A stretch of DNA of 5,811 nt from Mayfieldus sp038329895 (GCA_038329895.1 JBBQNM010000096.1:1-5811); one strand, 5' to 3'; positions 1 through 5,293 are shown, counted from the stretch's first letter. Made by a program: numbers and translations. The notes: generated by a model from the sequence alone, not told the origin.

Positions 1-121
1 GCGGCGACCATCAGCCGCAATCGGCCGTCGTGCCGGCTCACTGCCCACCTCGCATGAAACATCCCGTTCGGTCGCCGCTGCCAGCGACCGTCGGCGGGGC
101 GCAAACGCTATCCCTTGCAAT
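1..121. other. Left edge: possible tail of an upstream gene plus spacer
   Basis: No confident gene is visible here. The plus-strand frame starting at base 1 is open until a TGA at 55-57 and is rich in G/C third positions (15 of 18 codons), so it could be the last 18 residues of a gene entering from the left. A second plus-strand frame (starting at base 3) is also open, up to the TGA at 123-125, so the evidence for either is weak. The tract also holds a 7-bp stem-loop (69-90) and the bases before the GTG start at 122. A TATCCC sequence at 109-114 sits at a suitable distance for a -10 box of a leaderless gene, but it lacks the final T. Confidence 0.3.
69..90. terminator. Stem-loop without U-tract, weak terminator candidate
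   Basis: CGGTCGC (69-75) and GCGACCG (84-90) are perfect 7-base inverted arms around an 8-base loop. No T-run follows on either strand, so this is not a canonical intrinsic terminator. Its place 12 bases after a possible upstream stop codon (55-57) and 31 bases before the next start would suit an end-of-gene hairpin. In DNA this G/C-rich it could also be chance. Confidence 0.25.
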
Positions 122-706
122 GTGAGCCGCCGCAGAGACAACGCCGCGCGACTGCGCACCGCAGTCGAACTGCTGCCGCGCCACACCCGCGAGGGCATGC
201 TGCGCGGCATCGACTCGAACGCAATCATCGTCGGCGGCTACACCGACGGCGAGGGCGGCGTCTGCCCGATGCTCGCCGCGCATCGAAACGGCGGCCGAAC
301 CAGCTTCGCCAGCTTTGCGCGCGCCTGGGACGCCTTCACCGGCGCCGGCAAGCGGCCCCGCCGCGCCAGCCGGCGCGAGGTTTGCGTCCTGCACACCTAC
401 CTGGAGATGAGCCTGCTCGAAGACGACACCCGGATCGGCACCGACGTTTCGCTGACCGCGATCGCCAAGCAGATCCGCGCCGAGCGCCGCGAGGTCGCGG
501 AGCGCGGCGATGCGCCGGAGCGACCGCGCCCCGGCGACCGAAACCGGACCCGCGAGCTGCGCCACCGGTCGCGCTGGTCGTGGCTGCGCCCGGCCCGCCG
601 TTACGACGTCTACCAGGCGACGCTCGCCGCGGCATCCGAGCAGATCTCCGAGCAGCGCGTCGACGAACTGCTCTCGGAGCGCGAGACCACACCCGCGCAT
701 CGCTAA
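122..706 (+). CDS. Conserved protein of unknown function, actinobacterial
   Basis: This is a 194-residue soluble protein with no signal peptide or membrane segment. The start is GTG at 122; the ATG two bases upstream runs straight into TGA, so it cannot serve. The N-terminal half (about residues 10-100) is the better ordered part and contains IIVGGYTDGEGGVCPMLAAH and a segment around FARAWDAFTGA. The middle (about 115-150) is charged and low in complexity. A tryptophan/arginine patch (SWLRPARRYDVY, about 151-163) precedes a helical tail. The pattern matches my memory of hypothetical proteins found widely in Solirubrobacterales, including the Cys-Pro in the VCPMLAAH motif and the WLRP...RRYD motif. 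No catalytic motif is evident and I assign no function. There is no clear Shine-Dalgarno sequence. The gene is convergent with the SDR gene, 15 bases away. Confidence 0.85.
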   Translation: MSRRRDNAARLRTAVELLPRHTREGMLRGIDSNAIIVGGYTDGEGGVCPMLAAHRNGGRTSFASFARAWDAFTGAGKRPRRASRREVCVLHTYLEMSLLEDDTRIGTDVSLTAIAKQIRAERREVAERGDAPERPRPGDRNRTRELRHRSRWSWLRPARRYDVYQATLAAASEQISEQRVDELLSERETTPAHR

Positions 707-721
707 CGCCCCTCCGTGCCC

Positions 722-1450
722 CTAGGGCGCGTCCGTGTCGCCCGGCCGGGTGAAGACGATCTCCGGGATCAGGCAGTTGGGCGAGGTGCGCAGAAGCAAC
801 CGCACAGCCTCCGCCAGGTCCTCGGGGCGAATCATCTTTTCGGCTTCGACAGAGCCCTTGACGAAGTCGGTCATCGGGGTGTCGACGAATCCCGGGGCCA
901 GCGCCGTGACCTGGATCCCCGCCTCGCCGACCTCCTTCTGGGTCCCCTGGCTGAAGTTGATCACCGCTCCCTTGGTTGCCGCGTAGACCGACAGCCACGG
1001 CTGGCCCGTCTTGCCCGCGATCGACGCGGTGTTGACGATCAGCGCCTTGCTGTGCTCGGCCCCGGCCTCCTTCAGCATCGGCAGCGACTCCCGTGTGGCG
1101 ATGATCAGAGAGCGCAGGTTCACGTCGAGCTGCAGATCGAGGTGCTTGGTCTTGATCTCGTCCATCGCCTGGCCGACCCCGATGCCTGCGTTGTTGACCA
1201 GCACGTCCATGCGCCCGTACTTGTCGCGGTGCGCGGCGACCAGCCCGACCACGTCGTCCTCCTCGGCCATCTGCGCGGGCACGCTCTGAACCTCCAACCC
1301 CTCGCCGCGCAGCTCCTCTGCCGCTGCGTCGAGCTTTTGAGGGCGGCGCGCCGAGATCGTCAGCGCATAGCCATCCTCGCCCAGTGCTCGCGCGATCGCC
1401 AGCCCTATCCCGCTCGAAGCACCGGTCACCAAAGCCGCCCGATCCGCCAA
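722..1450 (-). CDS. Short-chain dehydrogenase/reductase (SDR) oxidoreductase
   Basis: This is a cytosolic NAD(P)-dependent oxidoreductase of the classical SDR family, substrate unknown. From the TTG at 1450 it is 242 residues, the usual length for the family. The Rossmann glycine motif TGASSGIG is at 9-16, NNAG at 86-89, the structural Asn at 111 (DVNLRS), and the catalytic Ser at 143 (NTAS), Tyr at 156 and Lys at 160 (YAATK). PGFVDTP at about 186-192 is the standard substrate-loop region. Two arginines after beta-2 (SARRP, 35-36) favour NADP(H) over NAD(H). The TTG start is chosen because AGGAGG lies four bases upstream and the Rossmann strand begins right after it. A GTG at 1516 would add 22 residues with no family counterpart. 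It is convergent with the gene at 122-706 and divergent from the lipoprotein gene. Confidence 0.95.
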   Translation of the reverse strand: MADRAALVTGASSGIGLAIARALGEDGYALTISARRPQKLDAAAEELRGEGLEVQSVPAQMAEEDDVVGLVAAHRDKYGRMDVLVNNAGIGVGQAMDEIKTKHLDLQLDVNLRSLIIATRESLPMLKEAGAEHSKALIVNTASIAGKTGQPWLSVYAATKGAVINFSQGTQKEVGEAGIQVTALAPGFVDTPMTDFVKGSVEAEKMIRPEDLAEAVRLLLRTSPNCLIPEIVFTRPGDTDAP

Positions 1451-1454
1451 CCTT

Positions 1455-1460
1455 CCTCCT
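1455..1460 (-). promoter_or_regulatory. Ribosome binding site of the SDR gene, decides a TTG start
   Basis: AGGAGG on the minus strand is a full-strength Shine-Dalgarno sequence. It ends four bases before a TTG codon (1450-1448), slightly closer than the usual 5-9 bases. It is the reason for preferring that TTG over the GTG 66 bases upstream. A TAGGGT at 1488-1483 (minus strand) could be the -10 box, giving a leader of roughly 25 bases, but no convincing -35 accompanies it. Confidence 0.65.
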
Positions 1461-1541
1461 CTCGTTCTCTGCGTCGGCGCGGACCCTATCGGCAGGGCGG
1501 CGGCGATCGCGATCACGCAACGGTCGGCAGATGCGCCTCAA

Positions 1542-1547
1542 TAACAT
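1542..1547 (+). promoter_or_regulatory. Candidate -10 box of a leaderless promoter for the lipoprotein gene
   Basis: TAACAT fits the actinobacterial -10 pattern TANNNT. Six bases (1548-1553) separate it from the GTG at 1554, so transcription would begin at or next to the G of the start codon. No Shine-Dalgarno sequence precedes that GTG, which agrees with a leaderless message, a common arrangement in Actinobacteria. No clear -35 is seen. The spacer between the divergent genes also contains a 10-bp perfect palindrome, GATCGCGATC (1505-1514), a possible but weak operator. Confidence 0.5.
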
Positions 1548-1553
1548 GGGCGC

Positions 1554-2624
1554 GTGCGCATCCTCCGAGTCGCCAATCTCGCAGGGCCGCTCTGCGTTGC
1601 CGTTCTGCTCGTCGCCGGCTGCGGCGGATCGGGGTCCGGCGGCAAGGTCGAAAACCGCCCCGCCCCTGCGGCCAGCAGCTTCCCCAGCAGCAAGGGAAAG
1701 ACCCTCTACCAGGTGCTCAAGGGGGAGGCCAGCGCGCCCACGACCCTTGTGCTGCTCCCGACCCAGCGCGTCTTCTACAAGGGTGAGAACCGCTTCGGGT
1801 TCGGCGTTTTTACCCGCAGCGCCAGGAAGCAGGTCGCCAATGCCCAGATCGCCCTCTATGTGGCAAAGGCACCGCCGCCGGGACAGCTGCCGACGCCGAA
1901 CGCGAACGGTGCCAGCGCGGGCAAGGGGCCGGAGGGCAGGCTCGCCGTTGCGCTCGGAAACCCGGCCATCGGCCCCTATCCGGCCAAGATCGAGAGCCTG
2001 GCCACCGAGCCCGCGTTCAGCGCCAAGACGACCGCAGACGATCCCGACGCCGGAAAGGTGGTCTACACGACCAAGATCAACCTCCCCAGCAATGGCGAAT
2101 GGCGGATCGGGGCGCTGATCAAGGACGGCGACAAGCTGACCGCAAGCGTGCTGACCAGCGCCATGGTCGGCCAGTTCAAGGACATCCCGCGGGTCGGCCA
2201 GAGGCCACCGGATATCCACACCCCGACTCCGGCGTCGGTCGGGGGAGACCTCAGCAAGCTCACGACCCGCGTCCCCCCCGAGAGGATGAACAAGGTCGAC
2301 TTCGCCGGCGTACTAGGAAAAAAGCCGATCGTGCTCTTGTTTGCGACCCCCCAATTCTGCGAGAGTCGGACCTGCGGCCCGGTCGTCGACGCAGCCGCGC
2401 AGGTGCAGCGTGACTTCGGCGACCAGGCCGAGTTCATCCACATGGAGATCTTCAACGACAACGATCCCTCCAAGGGGGTGCGGCCCCAGGTCCGCGCCTT
2501 CCACCTGCCGAGCGAGCCGTGGCTATTCGTGATCGACCGCCAGGGCGTGATCCGGACCGAGATAGAGGGAGCGTTCAACGTCCAGGAGCTGACCGACGCC
2601 GTGAAGGGAGTGACGGGCGGCTGA
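1554..2624 (+). CDS. Secreted lipoprotein with C-terminal thioredoxin-like domain
   Basis: This 356-residue protein is predicted to be exported and lipid-anchored outside the membrane. A short basic N-terminus (MRILR), a hydrophobic stretch and the lipobox LVAGC place the lipidated Cys at 23. A Gly/Ser/Pro-rich linker (24-48) follows, then a beta-rich region (about 50-205) that I do not recognise. A thioredoxin-like fold covers about 235-356, with a hydrophobic strand PIVLLFATP leading into Cys269 and Cys274. Pro322 in SEPWLFVID fits the conserved cis-proline region. The cysteine pair is CX4C (CESRTC), not the usual CXXC, so disulfide chemistry is plausible but unproven; a redox sensor or metal-binding role is also possible. 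The GTG start is the first in-frame start after a TAA at 1542-1544. It overlaps the HPt gene downstream, which suggests coupled expression. Confidence 0.9.
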   Translation: MRILRVANLAGPLCVAVLLVAGCGGSGSGGKVENRPAPAASSFPSSKGKTLYQVLKGEASAPTTLVLLPTQRVFYKGENRFGFGVFTRSARKQVANAQIALYVAKAPPPGQLPTPNANGASAGKGPEGRLAVALGNPAIGPYPAKIESLATEPAFSAKTTADDPDAGKVVYTTKINLPSNGEWRIGALIKDGDKLTASVLTSAMVGQFKDIPRVGQRPPDIHTPTPASVGGDLSKLTTRVPPERMNKVDFAGVLGKKPIVLLFATPQFCESRTCGPVVDAAAQVQRDFGDQAEFIHMEIFNDNDPSKGVRPQVRAFHLPSEPWLFVIDRQGVIRTEIEGAFNVQELTDAVKGVTGG

Positions 2625-2980
2625 GCGAGGAAATCGACACCAAGCTGATCGAGTCGTTCGCCGAGGAGGCGAGGCGGCGCTGCGACGTGATCGTCGCCGG
2701 GCTGGAGACCGGCACCGACGACTACGAGGCGTTGCGGGCCGAGTCCCACGCATTGAAGGGGACCGCGGCCGTGGTCCAGCTGCAGCGGCTGGCCGAGCTC
2801 GCGGGCCTGATGGAGTCCGATCTCGCCGAGGCGGCGAAGACCGGGCAGTTGCGCGACACCCGGATCCAGCAGTTATCCGACGCTGCGAAGGCGCTGGCCG
2901 AGGGCGCCGAGGCGGCGGCCAAAGGCGACGAAGAGCCACCCGATGTCGGCCGCTCTCTGGCGCAGCTGTTCAGCGCCTGA
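2621..2980 (+). CDS. Histidine-phosphotransfer (HPt) domain protein
   Basis: This is a small, all-helical cytosolic protein of 119 residues made almost wholly of an HPt domain, which relays phosphate between histidine kinases and response regulators. The phospho-acceptor is His43 in ESHALKGTAA, matching the HxLKG(x)A pattern. Helices LIESFAEEARRRCDVIV (9-25) and LQRLAELAGLMESDLAEA (54-71) flank it, and a further Ala/Glu-rich helix occupies about 80-101. No kinase or receiver gene is in the window, so its partners are unknown. The start is uncertain. In frame, the only upstream canonical start is GTG at 2519, which would add 34 low-complexity residues read from within the lipoprotein gene. I favour the CTG at 2621, which overlaps the lipoprotein TGA (CTGA) and has GGGAG at 2606-2610. 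Confidence 0.85.
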   Translation: MSEEIDTKLIESFAEEARRRCDVIVAGLETGTDDYEALRAESHALKGTAAVVQLQRLAELAGLMESDLAEAAKTGQLRDTRIQQLSDAAKALAEGAEAAAKGDEEPPDVGRSLAQLFSA

Positions 2981-2989
2981 GCGGCGCGC

Positions 2990-2995
2990 TAGGCT
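2990..2995 (+). promoter_or_regulatory. Candidate -10 box for the tRNA gene
   Basis: TAGGCT fits TANNNT and lies ten bases before the mature 5' end of the tRNA, so transcription would start a few bases upstream of it. TTCAGC at 2969-2974 is a poor -35 with a short 15-base spacer. It is only a candidate, and read-through from the HPt gene, which ends 25 bases before the tRNA with no terminator between, is equally possible. Confidence 0.35.
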
Positions 2996-3005
2996 CGGCA
3001 AACAC

Positions 3006-3079
3006 GGGCCGGTAGCTCAGTTGGTCAGAGCAGCGGACTCATAATCCGTCGGTCGGAGGTTCGAGTCCTCCCCGGCCCA
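3006..3079 (+). tRNA. tRNA with CAU anticodon, probably tRNA-Ile2 (AUA-decoding)
   Basis: A full cloverleaf is present: acceptor GGGCCGG (3006-3012) pairs with CCGGCCC (3072-3078), with discriminator A at 3079. The D-stem is GCTC/GAGC. The anticodon stem GCGGA/TCCGT has one G-T pair at its base, the loop is CTCATAA and the CAT anticodon is at 3040-3042. The T-arm is GGAGG-TTCGAGT-CCTCC. CCA is not encoded. A CAU anticodon could mean elongator Met, initiator Met or Ile2. The initiator is excluded by the fully paired 1-72 and the lack of the GGG/CCC anticodon stem. Pairs C4-G69 and C5-G68 with A73 match the features by which E. coli TilS picks tRNA-Ile2 for lysidine, so Ile2 is preferred. Elongator Met is not fully excluded. 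It doubles as the insertion site of the element to its right. Confidence 0.93.
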
Positions 3080-3085
3080 TTAGAA
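3058..3085 (+). other. Probable attachment site (element-chromosome junction) at tRNA 3' end
   Basis: A tyrosine integrase gene begins about 100 bases beyond this tRNA and reads away from it, the standard layout for elements that insert into the 3' half of a tRNA and restore it with their own copy. The crossover is expected within the T-arm and acceptor region. The exact right limit of the shared core cannot be set because the partner site is not in the window: no second copy of this T-arm/acceptor segment occurs up to 5811. Confidence 0.6.
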
Positions 3086-3138
3086 AAGCCCCGCTAAACG
3101 GCTGGTTCTTAGGTGGTCCAGCGCGGGCGCAACCGGAC

Positions 3139-3185
3139 TTTGTCCCAATTTTGTCCCGAACTCAGGCTAGAATCCTGGGACAAAA
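3139..3185. repeat. Three TTTGTCCC copies (two direct, one inverted) before the integrase gene
   Basis: TTTGTCCC occurs at 3139-3146 and again at 3150-3157, a spacing of 11 bases, about one helical turn. The inverse copy GGGACAAA is at 3177-3184. The second and third copies extend to a perfect 9-bp inverted repeat, TTTTGTCCC (3149-3157) and GGGACAAAA (3177-3185), that straddles the integrase -10 box. Short direct repeats beside the crossover site are typical arm-type binding sites of tyrosine integrases. The inverted pair could also act as an operator for self-control of the integrase. I see no further copies elsewhere in the window. Confidence 0.6.
3168..3173 (+). promoter_or_regulatory. -10 box of the integrase promoter
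   Basis: TAGAAT is close to the TATAAT consensus and lies 11 bases before the ATG at 3185, which predicts a very short leader of about 5 bases. There is no -35 at the standard spacing; TTGTCC at 3151-3156 is too close at 11 bases. It sits between the arms of the 9-bp inverted repeat, so protein bound there would block it. Confidence 0.5.
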
Positions 3186-4366
3186 TGGCGGCGAAGGCAC
3201 CTCGAATGCGAATCCGGCCCGTCTCGGGCCATGTATTCCAGCGCAATGGCAAGCGACGGTCAGTCTGGTACGCAAAGCTTCGAGGGCCGGACGGTCGCCA
3301 GGTGCAGCGGCGCATTGGCCCCGCCTGGACCGAAAAGGGTCGTGCGCCGGAGGGCTACTTCACCAAGAGGACGGCCCAGGGGTGGCTTGACCAGGCTCTG
3401 GCCGAGGCGCGGAGCGGAACGCTGCCGGGACTGGTGCGCACCGGGAAGACGTTCAGGGAGGCGAGCGAGGAGTGGCTCACCTACTGCGAGCACGTTCGCG
3501 ACGTCAAGTCCTCGACTCTCCGCGACTACCGAAACATGGTTCGGGTCCTCAACCGCGAGCTCGGCAATCGCAAGATCGAGGAGATCAGCTCGGCGGAGAT
3601 CGAGTCCTGGATCGCCCGCAAGGAAGGCGCCAACCGGACGCGGCAGAAGTACCTGGTCGCGCTGAGCGGGATCTTCAAGCGGGCGATGAGGGTCTACGGC
3701 CTTCCGCGAAATCCGGCCGAGATGGTCGAGCGCCCCCGGGTTCGCCGGGCGGCCAAGATCGACGTGCTGAGCCCCGAAGAGGTCGGTGCCCTGGTCCGAG
3801 CGGCCGGATCAGAGCGCGACGCAGCGCTTTTTCACACCGCCGCATTCGCCGGCCTGCGGATGGGGGAGCTGTTGGCACTGCGCTGGCGCGACATCGACTT
3901 CAAGCGCCGCACGATCCACGTTCGGGAGAACTGGACCGCCGGCCAGACAACGACGCCAAAGGGCGGACAAGAGCGCGCCGTGCCAATGGCCGAGGAGGTC
4001 GCGCAGCGGCTGGCTCGGCTTGTTCAGCGCGAGCTGTTCACCTCCGATGACGACCTCGTCTTCGGCTCCGAGCTCGGCGAGCACCTCGGCTACAAGGGGC
4101 TCAAAGACCGCTACCGCCGCGCCCTCGAGGGCGCAGGCGTCCGACCCGACTTTCGATTCCACAATCTGCGGCACACATTTGGCAGCACCGTTATCCGATA
4201 CGCGGATTCCCGCGAGGTCATGGAGTGGATGGGACACGCCGACCTGGCCACCACCCGGCGCTACCTGGCGTTCGTGGACCGCGAGGACGCGGCGAAGCGA
4301 GTGTCGGAGGCCTTCCGACTCGAAGCGCCGTTGGACGACCGAGAAGCGTCGCCCGCGACTCCGTAA
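3185..4366 (+). CDS. int: Tyrosine recombinase/integrase
   Basis: This 393-residue site-specific recombinase cuts and rejoins DNA through a 3'-phosphotyrosine link to move the element into and out of the tRNA site. An N-terminal arm-binding-like domain (about 1-80, with GHVFQRNGKRRSVWYAKLR) precedes a SAM-like core-binding domain (about 85-180). The catalytic domain (about 193-370) has the full set of active residues: Arg225 (AGLRMGELLALRW), Lys259 (TPKGGQERAVPM), His326 and Arg329 (HNLRHTFG), His351 (WMGHADLATT) and Tyr360 (RRYLAF). It therefore looks active. The ATG at 3185 is preferred to the GTG at 3113 because the latter would translate the TTTGTCCC repeats and the -10 box. It is transcribed away from the tRNA. 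Its 3' end overlaps, on the opposite strand, the reconstructed end of the excisionase-like gene. Confidence 0.96.
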   Translation: MAAKAPRMRIRPVSGHVFQRNGKRRSVWYAKLRGPDGRQVQRRIGPAWTEKGRAPEGYFTKRTAQGWLDQALAEARSGTLPGLVRTGKTFREASEEWLTYCEHVRDVKSSTLRDYRNMVRVLNRELGNRKIEEISSAEIESWIARKEGANRTRQKYLVALSGIFKRAMRVYGLPRNPAEMVERPRVRRAAKIDVLSPEEVGALVRAAGSERDAALFHTAAFAGLRMGELLALRWRDIDFKRRTIHVRENWTAGQTTTPKGGQERAVPMAEEVAQRLARLVQRELFTSDDDLVFGSELGEHLGYKGLKDRYRRALEGAGVRPDFRFHNLRHTFGSTVIRYADSREVMEWMGHADLATTRRYLAFVDREDAAKRVSEAFRLEAPLDDREASPATP

Positions 4367-4550
4367 GTGTTCTCCGCCACCCACCGCGCCAGATCCGAGC
4401 GGGTGAACCGGAGACCCCGCTCGCCGACCCGGACGTGGGGGAGACCACGCGCCGAACGAGCTCGTAGAGGGTGCTGCGGGGGACCCGCAGCAGCTGTGCC
4501 GCCTGGCTGGCGTCTAGCAGCGGCTCGGCGAGTGAAGAGGTCTCAGGCAT
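4261..4550 (-). pseudogene. Excisionase-like winged-helix DNA-binding protein, frameshifted
   Basis: Xis-like proteins of this class bend DNA at attachment sites and direct the integrase toward excision. Residues 13-34 from the ATG at 4550 read DASQAAQLLRVPRSTLYELV, the HTH typical of MerR-like excisionases. After VVSP the frame changes to nonsense. The minus-strand frame one base back then gives HVRVGERGLRFTRSDLARWV, the expected wing and last helix, ending at TAG (4263-4261). The break lies in a C5 run (plus strand G at 4437-4441); a sixth C would restore one continuous product of about 96 residues. Without it, the ribosome runs on to a TGA at 4218 with an unrelated tail. An alternative ATG at 4649 would add 33 residues and makes an ATGA overlap with the sigma stop. 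The cause may be a true mutation or a homopolymer sequencing error. Confidence 0.75.
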
Positions 4551-4645
4551 CGCGCTTACTTGGTTATGTCCGAATTTGCGGCCGATTGCCTCGCTTTTGG
4601 AGCTCCTAGGCTCAATGTCGATGCGGAGGCTGAAGTGCGTCACGT

Positions 4646-5191
4646 TCATCGGCTCCGAAGCGCCGCTCGACCCTCGGCGATCGACCGGTTCACCTTCGTA
4701 TACGTCCAGCCGGTGGCCCGACAGATCTCCGCGTAGCTGAGACCGGCGCCGAACGCCAGCGCCCGGCGCTGGTCGGCTTTTAGCGCAGCCAAGGAGCGGC
4801 GCCGCTCGTCGACGTCCTCGGTGCGAAGTGTGCGCTCTTCCGGACCAGCGGCATCGGTCGGCAGTGCCTCGACCCACGGCTGTTCGGAGCCGACCGAACC
4901 GTTGGGAGCGTCGAGGCTGACGACCCGCCGACGCGAGGCCTTGCGCCGAAGCGCCCAAGCCTCGCGCATGACAGTTGTGTAAAGCCATGCAAGCGGCTCC
5001 CAGTCCCCTCGGTAGCGCTCGATGAAACGCAGGTAGGCGGACTGAAGCGCGTCCTCTGCGTCCTCGGATAGCTCGGCGTGCTTGCGAGCCTGCTGGCGCA
5101 GCAGATGCTCGGATCGCTGCAGCAGCTCGCAAAGAAGCTCTGCGTTTCGCTCGCGGTCCACAGATGCGCGTGACTTCGACTGGGCGTCCAT
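4646..5191 (-). CDS. ECF-like RNA polymerase sigma factor, element-borne
   Basis: This is a 181-residue (from ATG 5191) sigma-70-family protein with only regions 2 and 4, as in ECF sigma factors, which steer RNA polymerase to chosen promoters. Region 2 spans about 24-90, with SEDAEDALQSAYLRFIERY (-10 recognition and core binding) and WLYTTVMREAWALRRKASRR. A polar linker (about 92-126) follows. Region 4 (about 132-179) holds LAFGAGLSYAEICRATGWTY, the -35-binding helix-turn-helix, and ends VNRSIAEGRAALRSR. No anti-sigma gene is adjacent. Six residues more would come from a GTG at 5209; neither start has a good Shine-Dalgarno, and a palindrome covers the GTG. It lies 84-102 bases after the relaxase-like gene, and its TGA overlaps an ATG of the excisionase frame (ATGA). 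It may act as a regulator rather than a true sigma; its target promoters are unknown. Confidence 0.85.
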   Translation of the reverse strand: MDAQSKSRASVDRERNAELLCELLQRSEHLLRQQARKHAELSEDAEDALQSAYLRFIERYRGDWEPLAWLYTTVMREAWALRRKASRRRVVSLDAPNGSVGSEQPWVEALPTDAAGPEERTLRTEDVDERRRSLAALKADQRRALAFGAGLSYAEICRATGWTYTKVNRSIAEGRAALRSR

Positions 5192-5205
5192 GGGGGCGGC
5201 CAACC

Positions 5206-5222
5206 GCACGGCATGGCCGTGC
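5206..5222. promoter_or_regulatory. 17-bp palindrome at the start of the sigma-factor gene
   Basis: GCACGGC (5206-5212) and GCCGTGC (5216-5222) are perfect 7-base arms around a 3-base spacer. The sequence covers the GTG at 5209-5207 and lies 14 bases before the ATG at 5191. As DNA it is shaped like a dimeric repressor's operator; as RNA it would hide the GTG in a stem. This supports the ATG as the working start. No -10 box is recognisable nearby on the minus strand. Confidence 0.4.
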
Positions 5223-5293
5223 CAAGATCGGCCGCCCGACGCCCAGCCGAAGACCGCCAGCCCGACGGCGGCGGAAACCCAGCAGCCTGGCGC

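Noticed and set aside
54..125. 23-codon plus-strand frame ending in ATGTGA at the start of the first gene
   Set aside because: It could be a leader peptide, but there is no Shine-Dalgarno, the composition is not informative, and the same frame is open back to the window edge.
38..700. Minus-strand frame opposite the first gene
   Set aside because: Its composition is low-complexity and it lacks recognisable motifs, while the plus strand encodes a patterned protein; it is treated as an antisense shadow.
336..2219. Very long open frame on the minus strand (627 codons)
   Set aside because: It runs in the wrong frame through the SDR gene and antisense to two well-supported genes; its product is Arg/Gly/Ala-rich with no domain. 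Long spurious frames are expected in DNA this G/C-rich.
3087..3103. AGCC...GGCT stem after the tRNA as a terminator
   Set aside because: Only four base pairs, a large loop and no real T-run; too weak to call on either strand.
3113..3184. GTG at 3113 as integrase start
   Set aside because: It would place the -10 box and the TTTGTCCC repeats inside the coding region and adds 24 residues with no domain content; the ATG at 3185 follows a good -10 box.
4218..5225. Long minus-strand frame spanning the sigma gene and the excisionase start
   Set aside because: Only the part from 4649 or 4550 down to the C-run is convincing coding sequence; the part beyond 4649 is a shifted reading of the sigma gene and the part below 4437 is the out-of-frame tail.
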